Shown: one piece after another, positions 40,987-50,123 of the stretch
How the letters are laid out: each line of letters opens with the position of its first letter
How positions within the stretch are numbered: the stretch's first letter is position 1
The notes under the pieces: model-generated
The model's database searches: none
Told to the model about the DNA's origin: nothing
The model's input: only the letters and a program-made list of their open reading frames with translations
Program-made: the position numbers and the translations under genes
Source: Bacillota bacterium
Lineage (GTDB): Bacteria; Bacillota; Clostridia; Christensenellales; Pumilibacteraceae
Reading direction: 5' to 3'
Assembly (NCBI GenBank): GCA_009777485.1
Contig: WRLT01000001.1
Span: 310,001-374,000 of the forward strand
DNA length: 64,000 nt

Positions 40987-41442
40987 ATGTTTAATATTGT
41001 GCTAATCGAACCGGAAATACCGCAAAATACGGGCAATATTGCCCGAACCTGTGCGTGTACGGGCGCGGCGTTGCATTTGGTTAAGCCGTTTAAATTTGAG
41101 ATTACCGATAAAAATCTTAAACGCGCGGGGTTGGATTACTGGGATAAGGTGCGCGTTATGTATTACGATTCGGTTGCGGATTTTTTGATGCAAAATAAAG
41201 GCGCGGAAATGTTTTTTATTGAAACGGGCACTAAAAAGCGTTATACGGACGTATCGTATCCGCATAACGCTTTTATTGTGTTCGGGCAAGAAACCAAAGG
41301 TCTGCCCGCCGAATTGTTGGCGCAGTTCCCCGACCGCGTTTTAACCATTCCTATGAACGGCGCGGTGCGGTCTTTAAACCTGTCTAACGCCGCCGCGATT
41401 GTGTTGTATGAAGCCTTGCGGCAAAACGGTTTTTTTAACTGA
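40987..41442 (+). CDS. trmL: tRNA (cytidine(34)-2'-O)-methyltransferase
   Basis: TrmL methylates the wobble base of certain leucine tRNAs. The 151-residue SPOUT enzyme has the family motifs IVLIEPEIPQNTGNIARTCA, FGQETKGLPAELL and IPMNGAVRSLNLSNAAAIVLYEALRQ. ATG 40987 was chosen because FNIVLIEP is the conserved start; an upstream in-frame ATG at 40972 lies inside the heptad repeat. The ribosome site appears to be supplied by the repeat. Confidence 0.95.
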   Translation: MFNIVLIEPEIPQNTGNIARTCACTGAALHLVKPFKFEITDKNLKRAGLDYWDKVRVMYYDSVADFLMQNKGAEMFFIETGTKKRYTDVSYPHNAFIVFGQETKGLPAELLAQFPDRVLTIPMNGAVRSLNLSNAAAIVLYEALRQNGFFN

Positions 41443-41526
41443 CAATTTACAACTGACAACTTACAAATTTCGGCTAAAATAATTAAATAAAATAAATAGC
41501 AATAAATTGTAAGTTGTAAGTTGTCA
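41440..41526. repeat. Inverted pair of ACTGACA/GTAAGTT heptads
   Basis: CTGACAATTTACAACTGACA near 41440 is inverted as GTAAGTTGTAAGTTGTCAG at 41508-41526. Between them lies ACAAATTTCGGCTAAAATAA. The pair can fold into a hairpin between the convergent trmL and rubrerythrin genes. Confidence 0.65.
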
Positions 41527-41534
41527 GTGATTTA

Positions 41535-42080
41535 TCAGTAATTGTTTTGCTTCTCTTCAAAATAGCTTTGCGGGTGGACGCAGACGGGGCATTCTGCGGG
41601 TGCGGCGGCGGCGGAAACGACGTGTCCGCAGTTGCGGCAAGCCCAAATGATTTCTTTTGCCTTTTTAAATACTGTACCCGCTTTTAGGCTTTGCAGCAGT
41701 TTTATGTAACGCTCGGCATGAACCTTTTCTATGTCGGCTACGCCTTTAAATAGGTCTGCAATTTCGGTAAAGCCTTCGGCACGGGCTTCTTTTTCGAACC
41801 GTGCGTACATGTCTTTATACTCGTATTCCTCGCCGTTTATGCCGTCTTGCAGATTTTCGGCCGTTGGCGGAACGCCGCCGCCGTGCAGCAGCTTAAACCA
41901 AATTTTTGCGTGCTCGCGCTCGTTTTGCGCAGAGTCTGCAAAAAATGCGGCGATTTGTTCGTAGCCGTCTTTTTTGGCGCGGGCAGCGTAATAGTCGTAT
42001 TTGTTACGCGCCATGCTTTCGCCCGCGAAAGCCTCTTGCAGATTTTTTTCTGTTTTGCTTCCTTTTAAATCCTTTGCCAT
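41535..42080 (-). CDS. rbr: Rubrerythrin
   Basis: Rubrerythrin reduces hydrogen peroxide in anaerobes. The 181-residue protein has the di-iron ferritin-like domain (LQEAFAGESMARNKYDYYA, SAQNEREHAKIW, AEGFTEIADLF, VADIEKVHAERY) and a C-terminal rubredoxin-like site CRNCG...CPVC. TAAAGGAG precedes ATG 42080. It supports an anaerobic lifestyle. Confidence 0.97.
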   Translation of the reverse strand: MAKDLKGSKTEKNLQEAFAGESMARNKYDYYAARAKKDGYEQIAAFFADSAQNEREHAKIWFKLLHGGGVPPTAENLQDGINGEEYEYKDMYARFEKEARAEGFTEIADLFKGVADIEKVHAERYIKLLQSLKAGTVFKKAKEIIWACRNCGHVVSAAAAPAECPVCVHPQSYFEEKQNNY

Positions 42081-42179
42081 TTTTATTATTTTCTCCTTTA
42101 ATAAAGTTTGGTTTTTTCTTTTTATCCTGTGATTGAGGGGCAATGGGTTTTCTTTTTACCTTGTCCGAATTCTAGGACT

Positions 42180-42332
42180 GTGGTTTCTTTCCACCCCGTC
42201 TGCTGCGCAGCCACCCCTCAAAGAGGGGAATTTTTTTATGGCTGTTTACTTTATAGCCACTGCCGTGCCTACAAAGAGGGGAATTTTTTTATGGCTTTTA
42301 TTTTAAAGCCTTAGCCGACATTTTCCATTACA
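42180..42332 (+). repeat. Composite CACCCCGTC repeat with tandem GAGGGGAATTTTTTTATGGCT
   Basis: CTTTCCACCCCGTCTGCTGC is followed by CACCCCTCAAAGAGGGGAAT plus T-run, then a second AAAGAGGGGAATTTTTTTAT copy. It ends in TTAGCCGACATTTTCCATTA, immediately before the stop codon of the giant protein gene. It includes two terminator-like stems. Confidence 0.75.
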
Positions 42333-45300
42333 TTAACTAAACTGTATTTTGCCTTCGCTGTTGTCTACAAAATATGTTACGGTGTTAAAGGGTGCGGTTT
42401 CGTTTAGTTTGTCGGCAAACTCTCCTAAACGCATATTCATCGTGGAGATACTGTACCCCGTTATCGCCAAAAACTGTTCTTGTTGGGCAGGGTCTAGCTG
42501 ATTAATGATAAAGCTGCCTGCCGAATATCGGGGCGTTTCGTTTTCGTCCCATTCAAGCGTGAAGGTTAAAAACATGTATTCGGGCATGAGTCCCCAGTAG
42601 CCGGGGTCGCGTCCTTGACTGCCCTTGTAAAAGTCTTCGCTGTTCTCGTCTTTAAAGTTGATAGGAACTTTATACGTAAACGAAAGCAGCATGTGGGAGG
42701 CATCCGTTTCCGCTACGGTGAATTGCAACATTTCGTACAGCGCAAACGGGTTAGGGTCGCCGAACACATCACTCAAAGGGGGCGGCGCGCCTTGATAAAT
42801 CTGCCCCGAAGATAAGATTGCGCCGAACTGACGGTCGGATATTACGCCGTTTGTATATTCGACTAATGTGGGCAAGTCGTCTTGGGTAAACGGGTTAAAC
42901 ACAATCACTTCCTCGCGGTAGTTGTGGTGCATAGCGGCGTAATCGGGGTTTTGTGCGGATAGAATTTCGTCGTAGGCGTACATGCCTTGCAGCGCGCCGC
43001 GCAACGTTTCGGCTTGCAGGCTGTCGTCTTTATTGCCGTCTTCATCGGTGATAGAGGCGGCTAAGAAGTGGTACACCGTGCCGATTAACAGCCCGTATTC
43101 TATGCCGTTTTCTTTGTCCTGCGCGTGCGCCTCGTCTTGCGCATCGCGTGCGGTAAAGCGGATATTATCTTCGCCTAAATTGCTGCGCAGCTGCGTAAAC
43201 TGTTCGTACAGCGCGTGCCCTACCTCTTTGCCTAAATCGTCTATATTAAACGGCTCTTCTCCGCCGTTTACCATGCGGATAATTTTCATAAGGTTTTCGT
43301 AATCCGCGCCGCCTTGCGTCATGCGGTTAATAGATACTTGCGGCAGATAATACTGCTTGTCGGGATTGTCGTCAAAGCTGAATGTGTTGGCTTGTGAAAT
43401 AGTAAACTGCATCGAAAAATACATTTCGCTGGGCAGAATATCTAAATACCGCTTATCGCCCTCGTCGTCTATCAGCTTATCTTGCTGTACGCGGATTACC
43501 ATAGTTACCGTGCCTTCGGGCGAAGTGCCGAATTTTTTGCCGTTTTCCTCTTTTTCAACCACTGCGCCCGCCGCATCCATATCGGGGTTAAACAGTACGC
43601 TTACAACTTCGGTAAAGCCTAACAGCACCGAAACCCTGTCTAGGGCATCGTCTGTTTGCTCTTCGCGCCGCGTTTCCAACTCTTCTTTCATAATGTGGGC
43701 AAAGTCGCGGTCGTATAGGAAAGCGCGCAAGTCTTCTAAATCGCGCACATCATACGCCATAGAACGGTCTTTACTTAGCGTAAAGTTTTCCGGCGCATCG
43801 TCAGGGTTTTTATATTCGCCGTGAACGTTAAGGTTTCTAAAGCTGAACCGCCTATCTGCGTCTTCTTCCTCTGCGTCGATAAACGCTTTAAAATCGTCAA
43901 AGGTTTCTAAGCGGTTTTCGTTGGTGGGGATAAGATAGTATTTATCCTTTGTTTCGTTCATAAAGCGCGACTCGTCCGCGTTGGCGGCGCGTACAATAAC
44001 ATCCCGCATAATTTCGGGGCTTTCTAACCACAATTCCAAGATAATATCGATTAGCTCGTGTTGGTTGGTTTCGTCTTCGGGGGTGGGATTAGACGCATTG
44101 ATTTCGTTAAGCTGTGCCGCTAAAAGCTGAAATAAATTGATGCCTTCGATATACGTTTCGGTGTAGCCGCCCGCATCAATTTTGCGCGATTCGCCTAATG
44201 AAATACCTGGCATAACGTCGTGCATTTGGCTGATTACCGTGCGGAACGATTCCTCGATTTCGCCTAGCAGCGTAGCGGGAGAAATATCTATGCCCGAAAG
44301 CAGCCTTACGTTGTTTAATAAGCGTGTAGTTTCGGCATCGGATAAATCGTTGTAGCGCAGCGCGCCCTCGATAAATTCAAAGCCATGCGGCGCAGAGGGC
44401 GTAATGTCTATGGTTACGGTAAGCATGGTGCGGCGCGGCAAAAGATTTTCTAGCAGCGCACCGATGTTATCGGGCAAAGCTGCCAAAACATCTATGGTAA
44501 AGGCAACCTCGATAAGGTTGTGGGTTAGCCCGCCGTGCGTTTCTTTCTTTAATACTATGTGGCTTAATTCGGGGTTTAAGCTGCCCAAAGTTTCGTCGCC
44601 CGCCTCGCCTAAGCCCTCTTGCAAGAAGCGTTGAAAGATTACGCCTAGCATGCGGTCGGTAATGATTAGTCTTTGCGTGCTGTCGGGGTTGGGGCGCAAA
44701 AGCGGATTATCGGCAAGGAAAACGTTTTCTTGCTTAGCTTCAAACGCTAGCCACGAAATATCTTGCAGACGGATTTTATCCATAATGTCGTCTTCGCTAA
44801 GATTTTCGCCGATGCCGAACAGCTTGATAATATCGCCGATGTCTTGAATGCTGTCGTCTATCAGATATTTTGCGCGCAGTTCTTTTAAAAACTCTTTTTC
44901 GTAGTCTACTAGGGTGTAGCCGTCTCCGCCCGTAAAATCCGCGCCCTTATAAAAAATTTGTCCGTCTTTTTCGTATTGATTATCAAACGCCGCGTCCTCG
45001 TTAGTTACTACGTTAGAGGTGAGCGTGCCTTGTAGGAAATAGACAATATTTTCACTAGTAACCTTTTCGTCCTCTTCTCTGTCGTTGTTGATGCCCGAAA
45101 AATGCAAGGCGGTGTTCCACAATTCCATATGCACCTTGCCCGAAGGGGCGTCTTTAAAGCTTGCGTATTCGTGCAAGGTATCGGTAATCGGTTTTAAGTC
45201 GTTTTTTGCGTACTCGTTTAAAAATTCCTCGATATTAAAATCTAATATACGCGAAAGCACCTTGTTAAGGCGTTCGGACTTTTTTTCGTTAAGGTAATTT

Positions 45301-46247
45301 ACCTGCAATTTAAGCGACGGGGTTTCGCCTAAATTAGCCTCTACGGATAGATACATATGCTTAGGCGCAAGCAGCCACGTTAAAAAGTTAAACCGCATAG
45401 ACGTAACTTCGGAAAGATAGGTGTTTAAAAGGCTGGCAAAATTGATGCGCACCGTAGCGGTAAGTTTAGGGGCTTGCTGTGTTCCTGCAAGGCGCACCTG
45501 CATGATGTCCATTTCTTTTAATGCGGCAGGAATGCTGAACACGCCTTGTTCTTTTGCCGCCGTTTCTATTCTTTCCATGCCCATTTTAAATATCTTGTCG
45601 ATAAACGCGGCAAGCTGACGGTCGGTAAAGTTAAAGGCCTCTACCTCGCCGCCCTCGTATGCCTCTAAGCGGTCGACGGCGACGTATTGTATATTTAAAA
45701 GGGAGGCTACTGCATTTACAATCGGGTTGCCCGCCGATGCTTCTTCTGCGTCGTTAGTTACAATCCCGTGTTGCTGTATGGTTTGCATAAGCAGCGTATC
45801 GCGGATAGCGGGCTTACGGGCAGAAATACGGTCGGGTTCGTCTTTGGGCTGTGAGGACGAAGGACCAAGCAGCGGCCGAAATAATTCGTCAAATAACTCC
45901 TCGTATGGGATAGGCGCGGTATGGTTTAGGTATAGTTGGTCGCGCACGCCGTTTTCAAACTGCTTTAAATCGTTGTCGTTAAAGCGGTTAAGGTTCATTC
46001 TGCGTTCGCTGACGGTGCGGATATCAAAATACGCGCCGACTACCTCGCCTAAGCGCAAATCAAACGTTTCTTGCGTAAACTTATCGCCGAAGTACCAGCC
46101 CACGCCGAACGCGCCCGAAAACAAAATCACAAAAACCACTAAAAAAGCAATTAAGCAAGTACAGCATTTGCTGCGCTTTTTTTTAGGCTTTTTGCCGTCT
46201 GTGCTGTCTGTTTCGGTAAATTCGTTATTATCGTTATACGTTTCCAT
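42333..46247 (-). CDS. Giant membrane-anchored protein with fourfold repeat (1304 aa), unknown
   Basis: A polar N-terminus with KKPKKKRSKCC is followed by one membrane helix (about residues 32-53), and the remaining 1250 residues should lie outside. Four related segments share a strand-turn motif of the form L-x-P-x-x-M-(Y/L/F): LAPKHMYLSV (about 293), LPRRTMLTV (about 603), LPSEMYFSM (about 938) and LMPEYMFLTF (about 1221). Each is preceded by a beta strand and followed by an amphipathic helix ending in a pattern like LNxxLxxIxxFN. The mature part is acidic. No known domain is recognised. A TTGACT-17-TATAAT promoter ends 7 bases before ATG 46247. Confidence 0.75.
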   Translation of the reverse strand: METYNDNNEFTETDSTDGKKPKKKRSKCCTCLIAFLVVFVILFSGAFGVGWYFGDKFTQETFDLRLGEVVGAYFDIRTVSERRMNLNRFNDNDLKQFENGVRDQLYLNHTAPIPYEELFDELFRPLLGPSSSQPKDEPDRISARKPAIRDTLLMQTIQQHGIVTNDAEEASAGNPIVNAVASLLNIQYVAVDRLEAYEGGEVEAFNFTDRQLAAFIDKIFKMGMERIETAAKEQGVFSIPAALKEMDIMQVRLAGTQQAPKLTATVRINFASLLNTYLSEVTSMRFNFLTWLLAPKHMYLSVEANLGETPSLKLQVNYLNEKKSERLNKVLSRILDFNIEEFLNEYAKNDLKPITDTLHEYASFKDAPSGKVHMELWNTALHFSGINNDREEDEKVTSENIVYFLQGTLTSNVVTNEDAAFDNQYEKDGQIFYKGADFTGGDGYTLVDYEKEFLKELRAKYLIDDSIQDIGDIIKLFGIGENLSEDDIMDKIRLQDISWLAFEAKQENVFLADNPLLRPNPDSTQRLIITDRMLGVIFQRFLQEGLGEAGDETLGSLNPELSHIVLKKETHGGLTHNLIEVAFTIDVLAALPDNIGALLENLLPRRTMLTVTIDITPSAPHGFEFIEGALRYNDLSDAETTRLLNNVRLLSGIDISPATLLGEIEESFRTVISQMHDVMPGISLGESRKIDAGGYTETYIEGINLFQLLAAQLNEINASNPTPEDETNQHELIDIILELWLESPEIMRDVIVRAANADESRFMNETKDKYYLIPTNENRLETFDDFKAFIDAEEEDADRRFSFRNLNVHGEYKNPDDAPENFTLSKDRSMAYDVRDLEDLRAFLYDRDFAHIMKEELETRREEQTDDALDRVSVLLGFTEVVSVLFNPDMDAAGAVVEKEENGKKFGTSPEGTVTMVIRVQQDKLIDDEGDKRYLDILPSEMYFSMQFTISQANTFSFDDNPDKQYYLPQVSINRMTQGGADYENLMKIIRMVNGGEEPFNIDDLGKEVGHALYEQFTQLRSNLGEDNIRFTARDAQDEAHAQDKENGIEYGLLIGTVYHFLAASITDEDGNKDDSLQAETLRGALQGMYAYDEILSAQNPDYAAMHHNYREEVIVFNPFTQDDLPTLVEYTNGVISDRQFGAILSSGQIYQGAPPPLSDVFGDPNPFALYEMLQFTVAETDASHMLLSFTYKVPINFKDENSEDFYKGSQGRDPGYWGLMPEYMFLTFTLEWDENETPRYSAGSFIINQLDPAQQEQFLAITGYSISTMNMRLGEFADKLNETAPFNTVTYFVDNSEGKIQFS

Positions 46248-46254
46248 AGTATTT

Positions 46255-46283
46255 ATTATACACGGCTTTTTACTTTTAGTCAA
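46255..46283 (-). promoter_or_regulatory. Leaderless-type promoter of the giant anchored protein
   Basis: On the minus strand TTGACT is followed after 17 bases by a perfect TATAAT ending 7 bases before ATG 46247. No Shine-Dalgarno is present. Confidence 0.75.
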
Positions 46284-46353
46284 TACAAAAGCCGTTGAAC
46301 TATACGATTTAATGATTTTCTAATATTGTTAATCTATTGATTACGTAGCTTTT

Positions 46354-48030
46354 TTATGCCGCAGGGTTTTCATCTTGTGCGGCAACATCGGCAGTCTTTT
46401 GCTTTTTTGCGGCAATTTTTTTAATCAGCTTGCCTAGCAGCGGAAACTCTTTAAGGTCGGCGGCGCGAATGGATTTAGTTGCTATCAATGCGGCAAAGTA
46501 TACCAGTACCGCCGCACCCGCCGCAATCACGGCACTCCAAACGGCAGAAAGGCGCGGAGAAAGCACATACAGCAGTACAAGCCCCGTTGCGATAAACGCC
46601 GCGCCCGCGATAAGCGGCCCTATTAAAAATTCGCGCAGCTTTATGTTGGGGGCAGCAATTTTGCGCATGGCACGGATATCTAACACGCACACCAACCCGT
46701 AGCACGCCGCGCTAGCCGCCATTGCGCCCGCTACACCGAAAAACGGCAGCAGCGCAAGCGACAAAATAATTTTAAGCACCGCGCCGTACAGCAAATTAAC
46801 GGCGGGCTTATGGGCGCGGTTGGTGCCTTGCAGCACGGCGGTTGCCACTTGTAAAAGGCTGATATATAAAACCGATATGCTGCCGATAATAAGCAGCGTT
46901 GTGCCTTGACGGATTTCTGTCGCGCTTAGCCCGCGCGAATAAAATCCGCGCATGAGCGCGCCTGCGAATACGGCAAAGGTCAAAGTAGCCAAAAGCCCTA
47001 AAATCATATTAAATTTTAAGCTGCGTCCGATGTCCGCGCCTGCGCATTCTCCTTTGGTAAAGCATTCCGACACTTTGGGCAGCAGCGCAACCGAAAACGA
47101 CAGCGTTACAACCACAGGCATGTTAAGCAGTGTTCCGACAGGGCCTGCCATAAGCCCGAACAGCGAAGTTGCCGCCGTGCGCCCTACTCCTCCCGCCGTA
47201 AGCATGTTGATGACTAAAATGCTGTCTATAACTTGTGTAAGCGGCATGACTAGCGAACCTAACGTAACGGGAATTGCCACCTTGTAAATTTCTTTTAAAA
47301 GACTGCCTATTTTTTGCGGTTTGGAGGGCGGCGCGGCTAATACCGTATCGGCGGCGGCTTCGGTATTAAGCGCGAACACCGATATGCGCGTGCGTTTTTT
47401 ATAGCGGCGGTTGGTAAAGTAAAACTGTACCGCCAGTATCAGCATGGTTAATAATTCCGATGCCGAAACGCCGATAAGCGCGCCCAGCACGGCGTATTCT
47501 ACCCCTAGCGGCAGCATAAATCTTGCTAGCGTCAAGCCCGCCGCAACCTTTACGATTTGTTCGGTTAGCTGACTAATCGCAGAGGGCAGCATATTTTGCT
47601 TGCCCTGATAATAGCCGCGAAAGCACGAAATTACTGCCACAAACACAATAGAGGGCGCGATGCCTAAATACGGCATAGCGGCAGCGGAGTTTCCTTGAAC
47701 GGAGGCGATTTGATTGCGCAATAGCGCGACTGCCCCGCCCGCGACAAGCCCAATTAGCGTAAGCGAAACTAAGCTTACTGCCAGTACGGCGCGCGCGCCC
47801 TTTTCGTCATTCTTTGCCATGCGCGCCGAAACCACGCGCGATATCGCCACCGGCAGTCCGCCGCTAGAAATGGTTAGCAACACGGTGTACAGCGGAAAAA
47901 TCATATGGTACAGCCCCATGCCTTGCGACCCGATGATATTCGTTAGCGGAACGCGGTACATCGCGCCGACCAGCTTTGCCGCCATCGCACATACCGCTAA
48001 TATTCCCGCACCGCGCATTACCTTACTCAT
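46354..48030 (-). CDS. Polysaccharide/lipid flippase, SpoVB/MurJ (MOP) type
   Basis: The 558-residue protein has about 14 hydrophobic helices and the family start ILAVCAMAAKLVGAMYRVPLTNIIGSQGMGLY, followed by GGLPVAISRVVSARMAKND. This identifies the SpoVB/YtgP branch of the MOP superfamily, which flips lipid-linked cell-wall or polysaccharide precursors. A Lys/Ala-rich C-terminal tail follows. ATG 48030 is preceded at 6 bases by CATACT, with a poor -35; no Shine-Dalgarno is visible, so a leaderless start is possible. Confidence 0.92.
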   Translation of the reverse strand: MSKVMRGAGILAVCAMAAKLVGAMYRVPLTNIIGSQGMGLYHMIFPLYTVLLTISSGGLPVAISRVVSARMAKNDEKGARAVLAVSLVSLTLIGLVAGGAVALLRNQIASVQGNSAAAMPYLGIAPSIVFVAVISCFRGYYQGKQNMLPSAISQLTEQIVKVAAGLTLARFMLPLGVEYAVLGALIGVSASELLTMLILAVQFYFTNRRYKKRTRISVFALNTEAAADTVLAAPPSKPQKIGSLLKEIYKVAIPVTLGSLVMPLTQVIDSILVINMLTAGGVGRTAATSLFGLMAGPVGTLLNMPVVVTLSFSVALLPKVSECFTKGECAGADIGRSLKFNMILGLLATLTFAVFAGALMRGFYSRGLSATEIRQGTTLLIIGSISVLYISLLQVATAVLQGTNRAHKPAVNLLYGAVLKIILSLALLPFFGVAGAMAASAACYGLVCVLDIRAMRKIAAPNIKLREFLIGPLIAGAAFIATGLVLLYVLSPRLSAVWSAVIAAGAAVLVYFAALIATKSIRAADLKEFPLLGKLIKKIAAKKQKTADVAAQDENPAA

Positions 48031-48098
48031 ACGCTTAGTATGCGCAAGATTTAACGAAACATTGAATACGTTCAAGTAGATTTTTTTGCATAGCACAT

Positions 48099-48224
48099 AT
48101 GACGCAGCAACAATGTAGCCGTTTTGAAAACGGTATTTCTGAATTAGATTGCAATCAACTTTTTTTTCTTTGCAAACTATCTGACGTAACTTGCGATTAC
48201 ATCTTAGGGCTAAGTGATTTTTAG
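48099..48224 (+). pseudogene. Remnant of an XRE-family regulator (C-terminal half)
   Basis: The frame MTQQQCSRFENGISELDCNQ to CDYILGLSDF matches the second half of a helix-turn-helix regulator (recognition helix through the usual ...YILGLSD end). The first helices are missing; an in-frame TGA lies at 48063, upstream of the matching region. No ribosome site is seen. It looks like a degraded regulator beside the flippase promoter. Confidence 0.6.
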
Positions 48225-48225
48225 T

Positions 48226-48290
48226 AGGGGGATTTTTTAAAGGCTATTTTATAATTATATTACAAACTCTATTTATGACCTTATAGCCTT
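48226..48290 (+). repeat. Partial composite repeat (GGGGGATTTTTTAAAGGCT)
   Basis: GGGGGATTTTTTAAAGGCTA matches the 3' part of the CACCCCGTC composite repeats and leads into the 130-bp repeat at 48291. No gene is seen in 48225-48549. Confidence 0.5.
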
Positions 48291-48419
48291 AATTGTGTTT
48301 TGGTTACTTTTTCAAAAAGTAACGAGTTGCGGGGGGATTGTTAAGGGGGACACAACCGAAAGTGTCCCCCTAACCGCCCTTTTTTGTTACTTTTTTGGGG
48401 CGTTCCAAAAAAGTAAATT
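48291..48419. repeat. 130-bp dispersed repeat, copy 1
   Basis: The copy runs from AATTGTGTTTTGGTTAC to AAAAAAGTAAATT and matches 51960-52089 apart from a few bases. It contains TTACTTTTTCAAAAAGTAA, the stem-loop GGGGGACAC...GTGTCCCCC around ACCGAA, and TTACTTTTTTGG...CCAAAAAAGTAA. Confidence 0.85.
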
Positions 48420-48420
48420 A

Positions 48421-48482
48421 CTCTCATTTTCCATTCTCCATTTTAACGCAACGCGTTTCCAATGAGGGGGATTTTTGCGGAT
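48421..48482 (+). repeat. TCCATTT heptads and composite-repeat remnant
   Basis: CTCTCATTTTCCATTCTCCA is followed by an AACGCAACGCGTTTCC stretch and GAGGGGGATTTTTGCGG. It is a fragment of the heptad and composite families. Confidence 0.5.
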
Positions 48483-48549
48483 ATTTTTCTGTATGTAAAC
48501 GGTTGCTTTTTTGGGAGGATTGTAGTATGATACAAAATAGGAAAAGCGG

Positions 48550-49839
48550 ATGGTTAATTACTACAAACTACTAGGTATAGACGTAACGGCTAACTATGCC
48601 GATATAAAGGCCGCGTACCGCAAGTGCGCGAAACAGGTTCACCCCGATTTGCACGAGGGCTGCGAAAGCAAGCGGGCGCATTTTGTCGCGATTAGAAAGG
48701 CGTACAATGTTTTAACCAACCCCGAAAAGCGCGTAAAGTACGACTCTCTGCTGCGCGCGTATATATTAAATCTTAAAACTAAGCGCAGCCGCCCTATTCC
48801 GTATCCGAATGCAGAAAGCGCGCCTCCGCCCGAACAGCCCGCCGCGCCCTCCGCGCCCCCTCCCGCTGTTGAGGAGGAGGAAGAAGAAATCTTAGACGAG
48901 ATAGAAAGGCATAAGCTGGAAGTAGAGCTTGCCCGCGTTAAGGCGCACGAACAAATTGCCAACTATAAGCGGCTTGCGGATAAAAAAATAAAGCTTGCCA
49001 ACACGCAAATAAAGGATTGCCGCAAGCAGTCGCGCAAACGTTTAAACGATGCGGTATCTAAGTTTTCCAGACGCTTAAACAATTATAAGGATAAAATTAA
49101 AAACAGCATTCTGTACGCGGGCATGAAACAAGGCTACGTTCAAGCGCGGCAGGAAATGCAGCAGCAAATAGACGATTTAACGGCCGCCGTGCGCGCAACG
49201 GAGCGCAACGAACAGCGTTATCTTGAAATGTTAGAAGAGCTTACGGTTATTCAGCAAAAAAACGCGGAGTTGAAACAAAAAATTGATTTATTAAGCGGCC
49301 TGTCAGACGCAGAGGGCTTATCCGCCGAAGCCGAAAAGGAATCGTTAGAGCAGGCTTTTATTATCGAAACGCAAGCGGACGAAATTGCTGCCGAGCGCGA
49401 CAGCTTAAAAAAACAGCTGCTTGACTCGGAGGAGGCCTTAACGTTAGAGCGCGGCAGCTTTCAATCAAAAATTACTCAATGCGATGAGGAAATTGATATT
49501 TTATGCAGCGAGGTTTCGCGCTTGCGGGATTTGATTCATGCTATGCAATCCTCTGGGGCAGCAAAAATCGATTCTGCCGTTTTCGCTGCCGAAAAAAAGC
49601 AGCCGTCTAAAAAGGATACGCTGTACGACTTGTTGGAATTGCCGCTTTCTGCGCAAGCCGACGATATAGACGCGGCCTTTAAACGGCTGCAAGTGCGGCA
49701 AAATATGTTTTGTATACGCTACGGGCCGAAAGGCAAGCACGCCAAACACTTTAAAAAAGTAGAACGCGCCTTTGAAACGCTAAACAACCCCGCACAAAAA
49801 AAGGCGTATGACGTTTCGTTAGGAAACAAGCAGGTGTAA
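48550..49839 (+). CDS. J-domain protein with coiled coil and second J-like domain (429 aa)
   Basis: Residues 4-65 form a J domain with the catalytic HPD (KQVHPDLHEG), which stimulates DnaK. A Pro-rich, then Glu-rich linker (about 80-115) leads into a long charged coiled coil (about 115-320). The last 75 residues resemble a second J domain (YDLLELPLSAQADDIDAAFK, then FETLNNPAQKKAYDVSL) but the HPD is replaced in CIRYGPKGKHAKHF. There is no Gly/Phe region or zinc finger, so this is not DnaJ itself. TAGGAA serves as ribosome site; a TTGCTT-17-TATGAT promoter lies at about 48501-48529. Confidence 0.85.
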   Translation: MVNYYKLLGIDVTANYADIKAAYRKCAKQVHPDLHEGCESKRAHFVAIRKAYNVLTNPEKRVKYDSLLRAYILNLKTKRSRPIPYPNAESAPPPEQPAAPSAPPPAVEEEEEEILDEIERHKLEVELARVKAHEQIANYKRLADKKIKLANTQIKDCRKQSRKRLNDAVSKFSRRLNNYKDKIKNSILYAGMKQGYVQARQEMQQQIDDLTAAVRATERNEQRYLEMLEELTVIQQKNAELKQKIDLLSGLSDAEGLSAEAEKESLEQAFIIETQADEIAAERDSLKKQLLDSEEALTLERGSFQSKITQCDEEIDILCSEVSRLRDLIHAMQSSGAAKIDSAVFAAEKKQPSKKDTLYDLLELPLSAQADDIDAAFKRLQVRQNMFCIRYGPKGKHAKHFKKVERAFETLNNPAQKKAYDVSLGNKQV

Positions 49840-49853
49840 AACTAAATTATGTC

Positions 49854-49882
49854 TTGACAAATTTGTTGCATTATGCTAGAAT
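49854..49882 (+). promoter_or_regulatory. Promoter of the toxin-antitoxin pair
   Basis: TTGACA is followed after 17 bases by TAGAAT. The leader ends in GAGGTGAG before ATG 49913. Confidence 0.7.
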
Positions 49883-49912
49883 AAGATTACTTTGGTTGTG
49901 AGGTGAGCCGTT

Positions 49913-50122
49913 ATGATTATCAATACAGAAAGCTTTTTAAAAAATCCCGACAAATATAAAGGCGCGGTTATTTTAAGCGCAGACGAATACGCTAAATACG
50001 AAGAATATGAAACACTGAAAATGATTCGTCAGCGTAAAGCCGATGCCGAAACAGGAAATTTTTGTTCTATGGAAGACGCTTTTAAGCACATGGACAAAAA
50101 AGTTTCGGAGTTAGATATTTAA
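49913..50122 (+). CDS. Antitoxin of a RelE/ParE-type module (69 aa)
   Basis: The short acidic protein with SADEYAKYEEYETLKMIRQRK and a C-terminal helical tail has the size and position of a Phd/RelB-type antitoxin: first gene of a two-gene operon, 1 base before the toxin start. It would neutralise the toxin and repress the operon. The N-terminal part (NTESFLKNPDKYKGAVIL) looks like a short Phd-like fold. Confidence 0.75.
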   Translation: MIINTESFLKNPDKYKGAVILSADEYAKYEEYETLKMIRQRKADAETGNFCSMEDAFKHMDKKVSELDI

Positions 50123-50123
50123 C

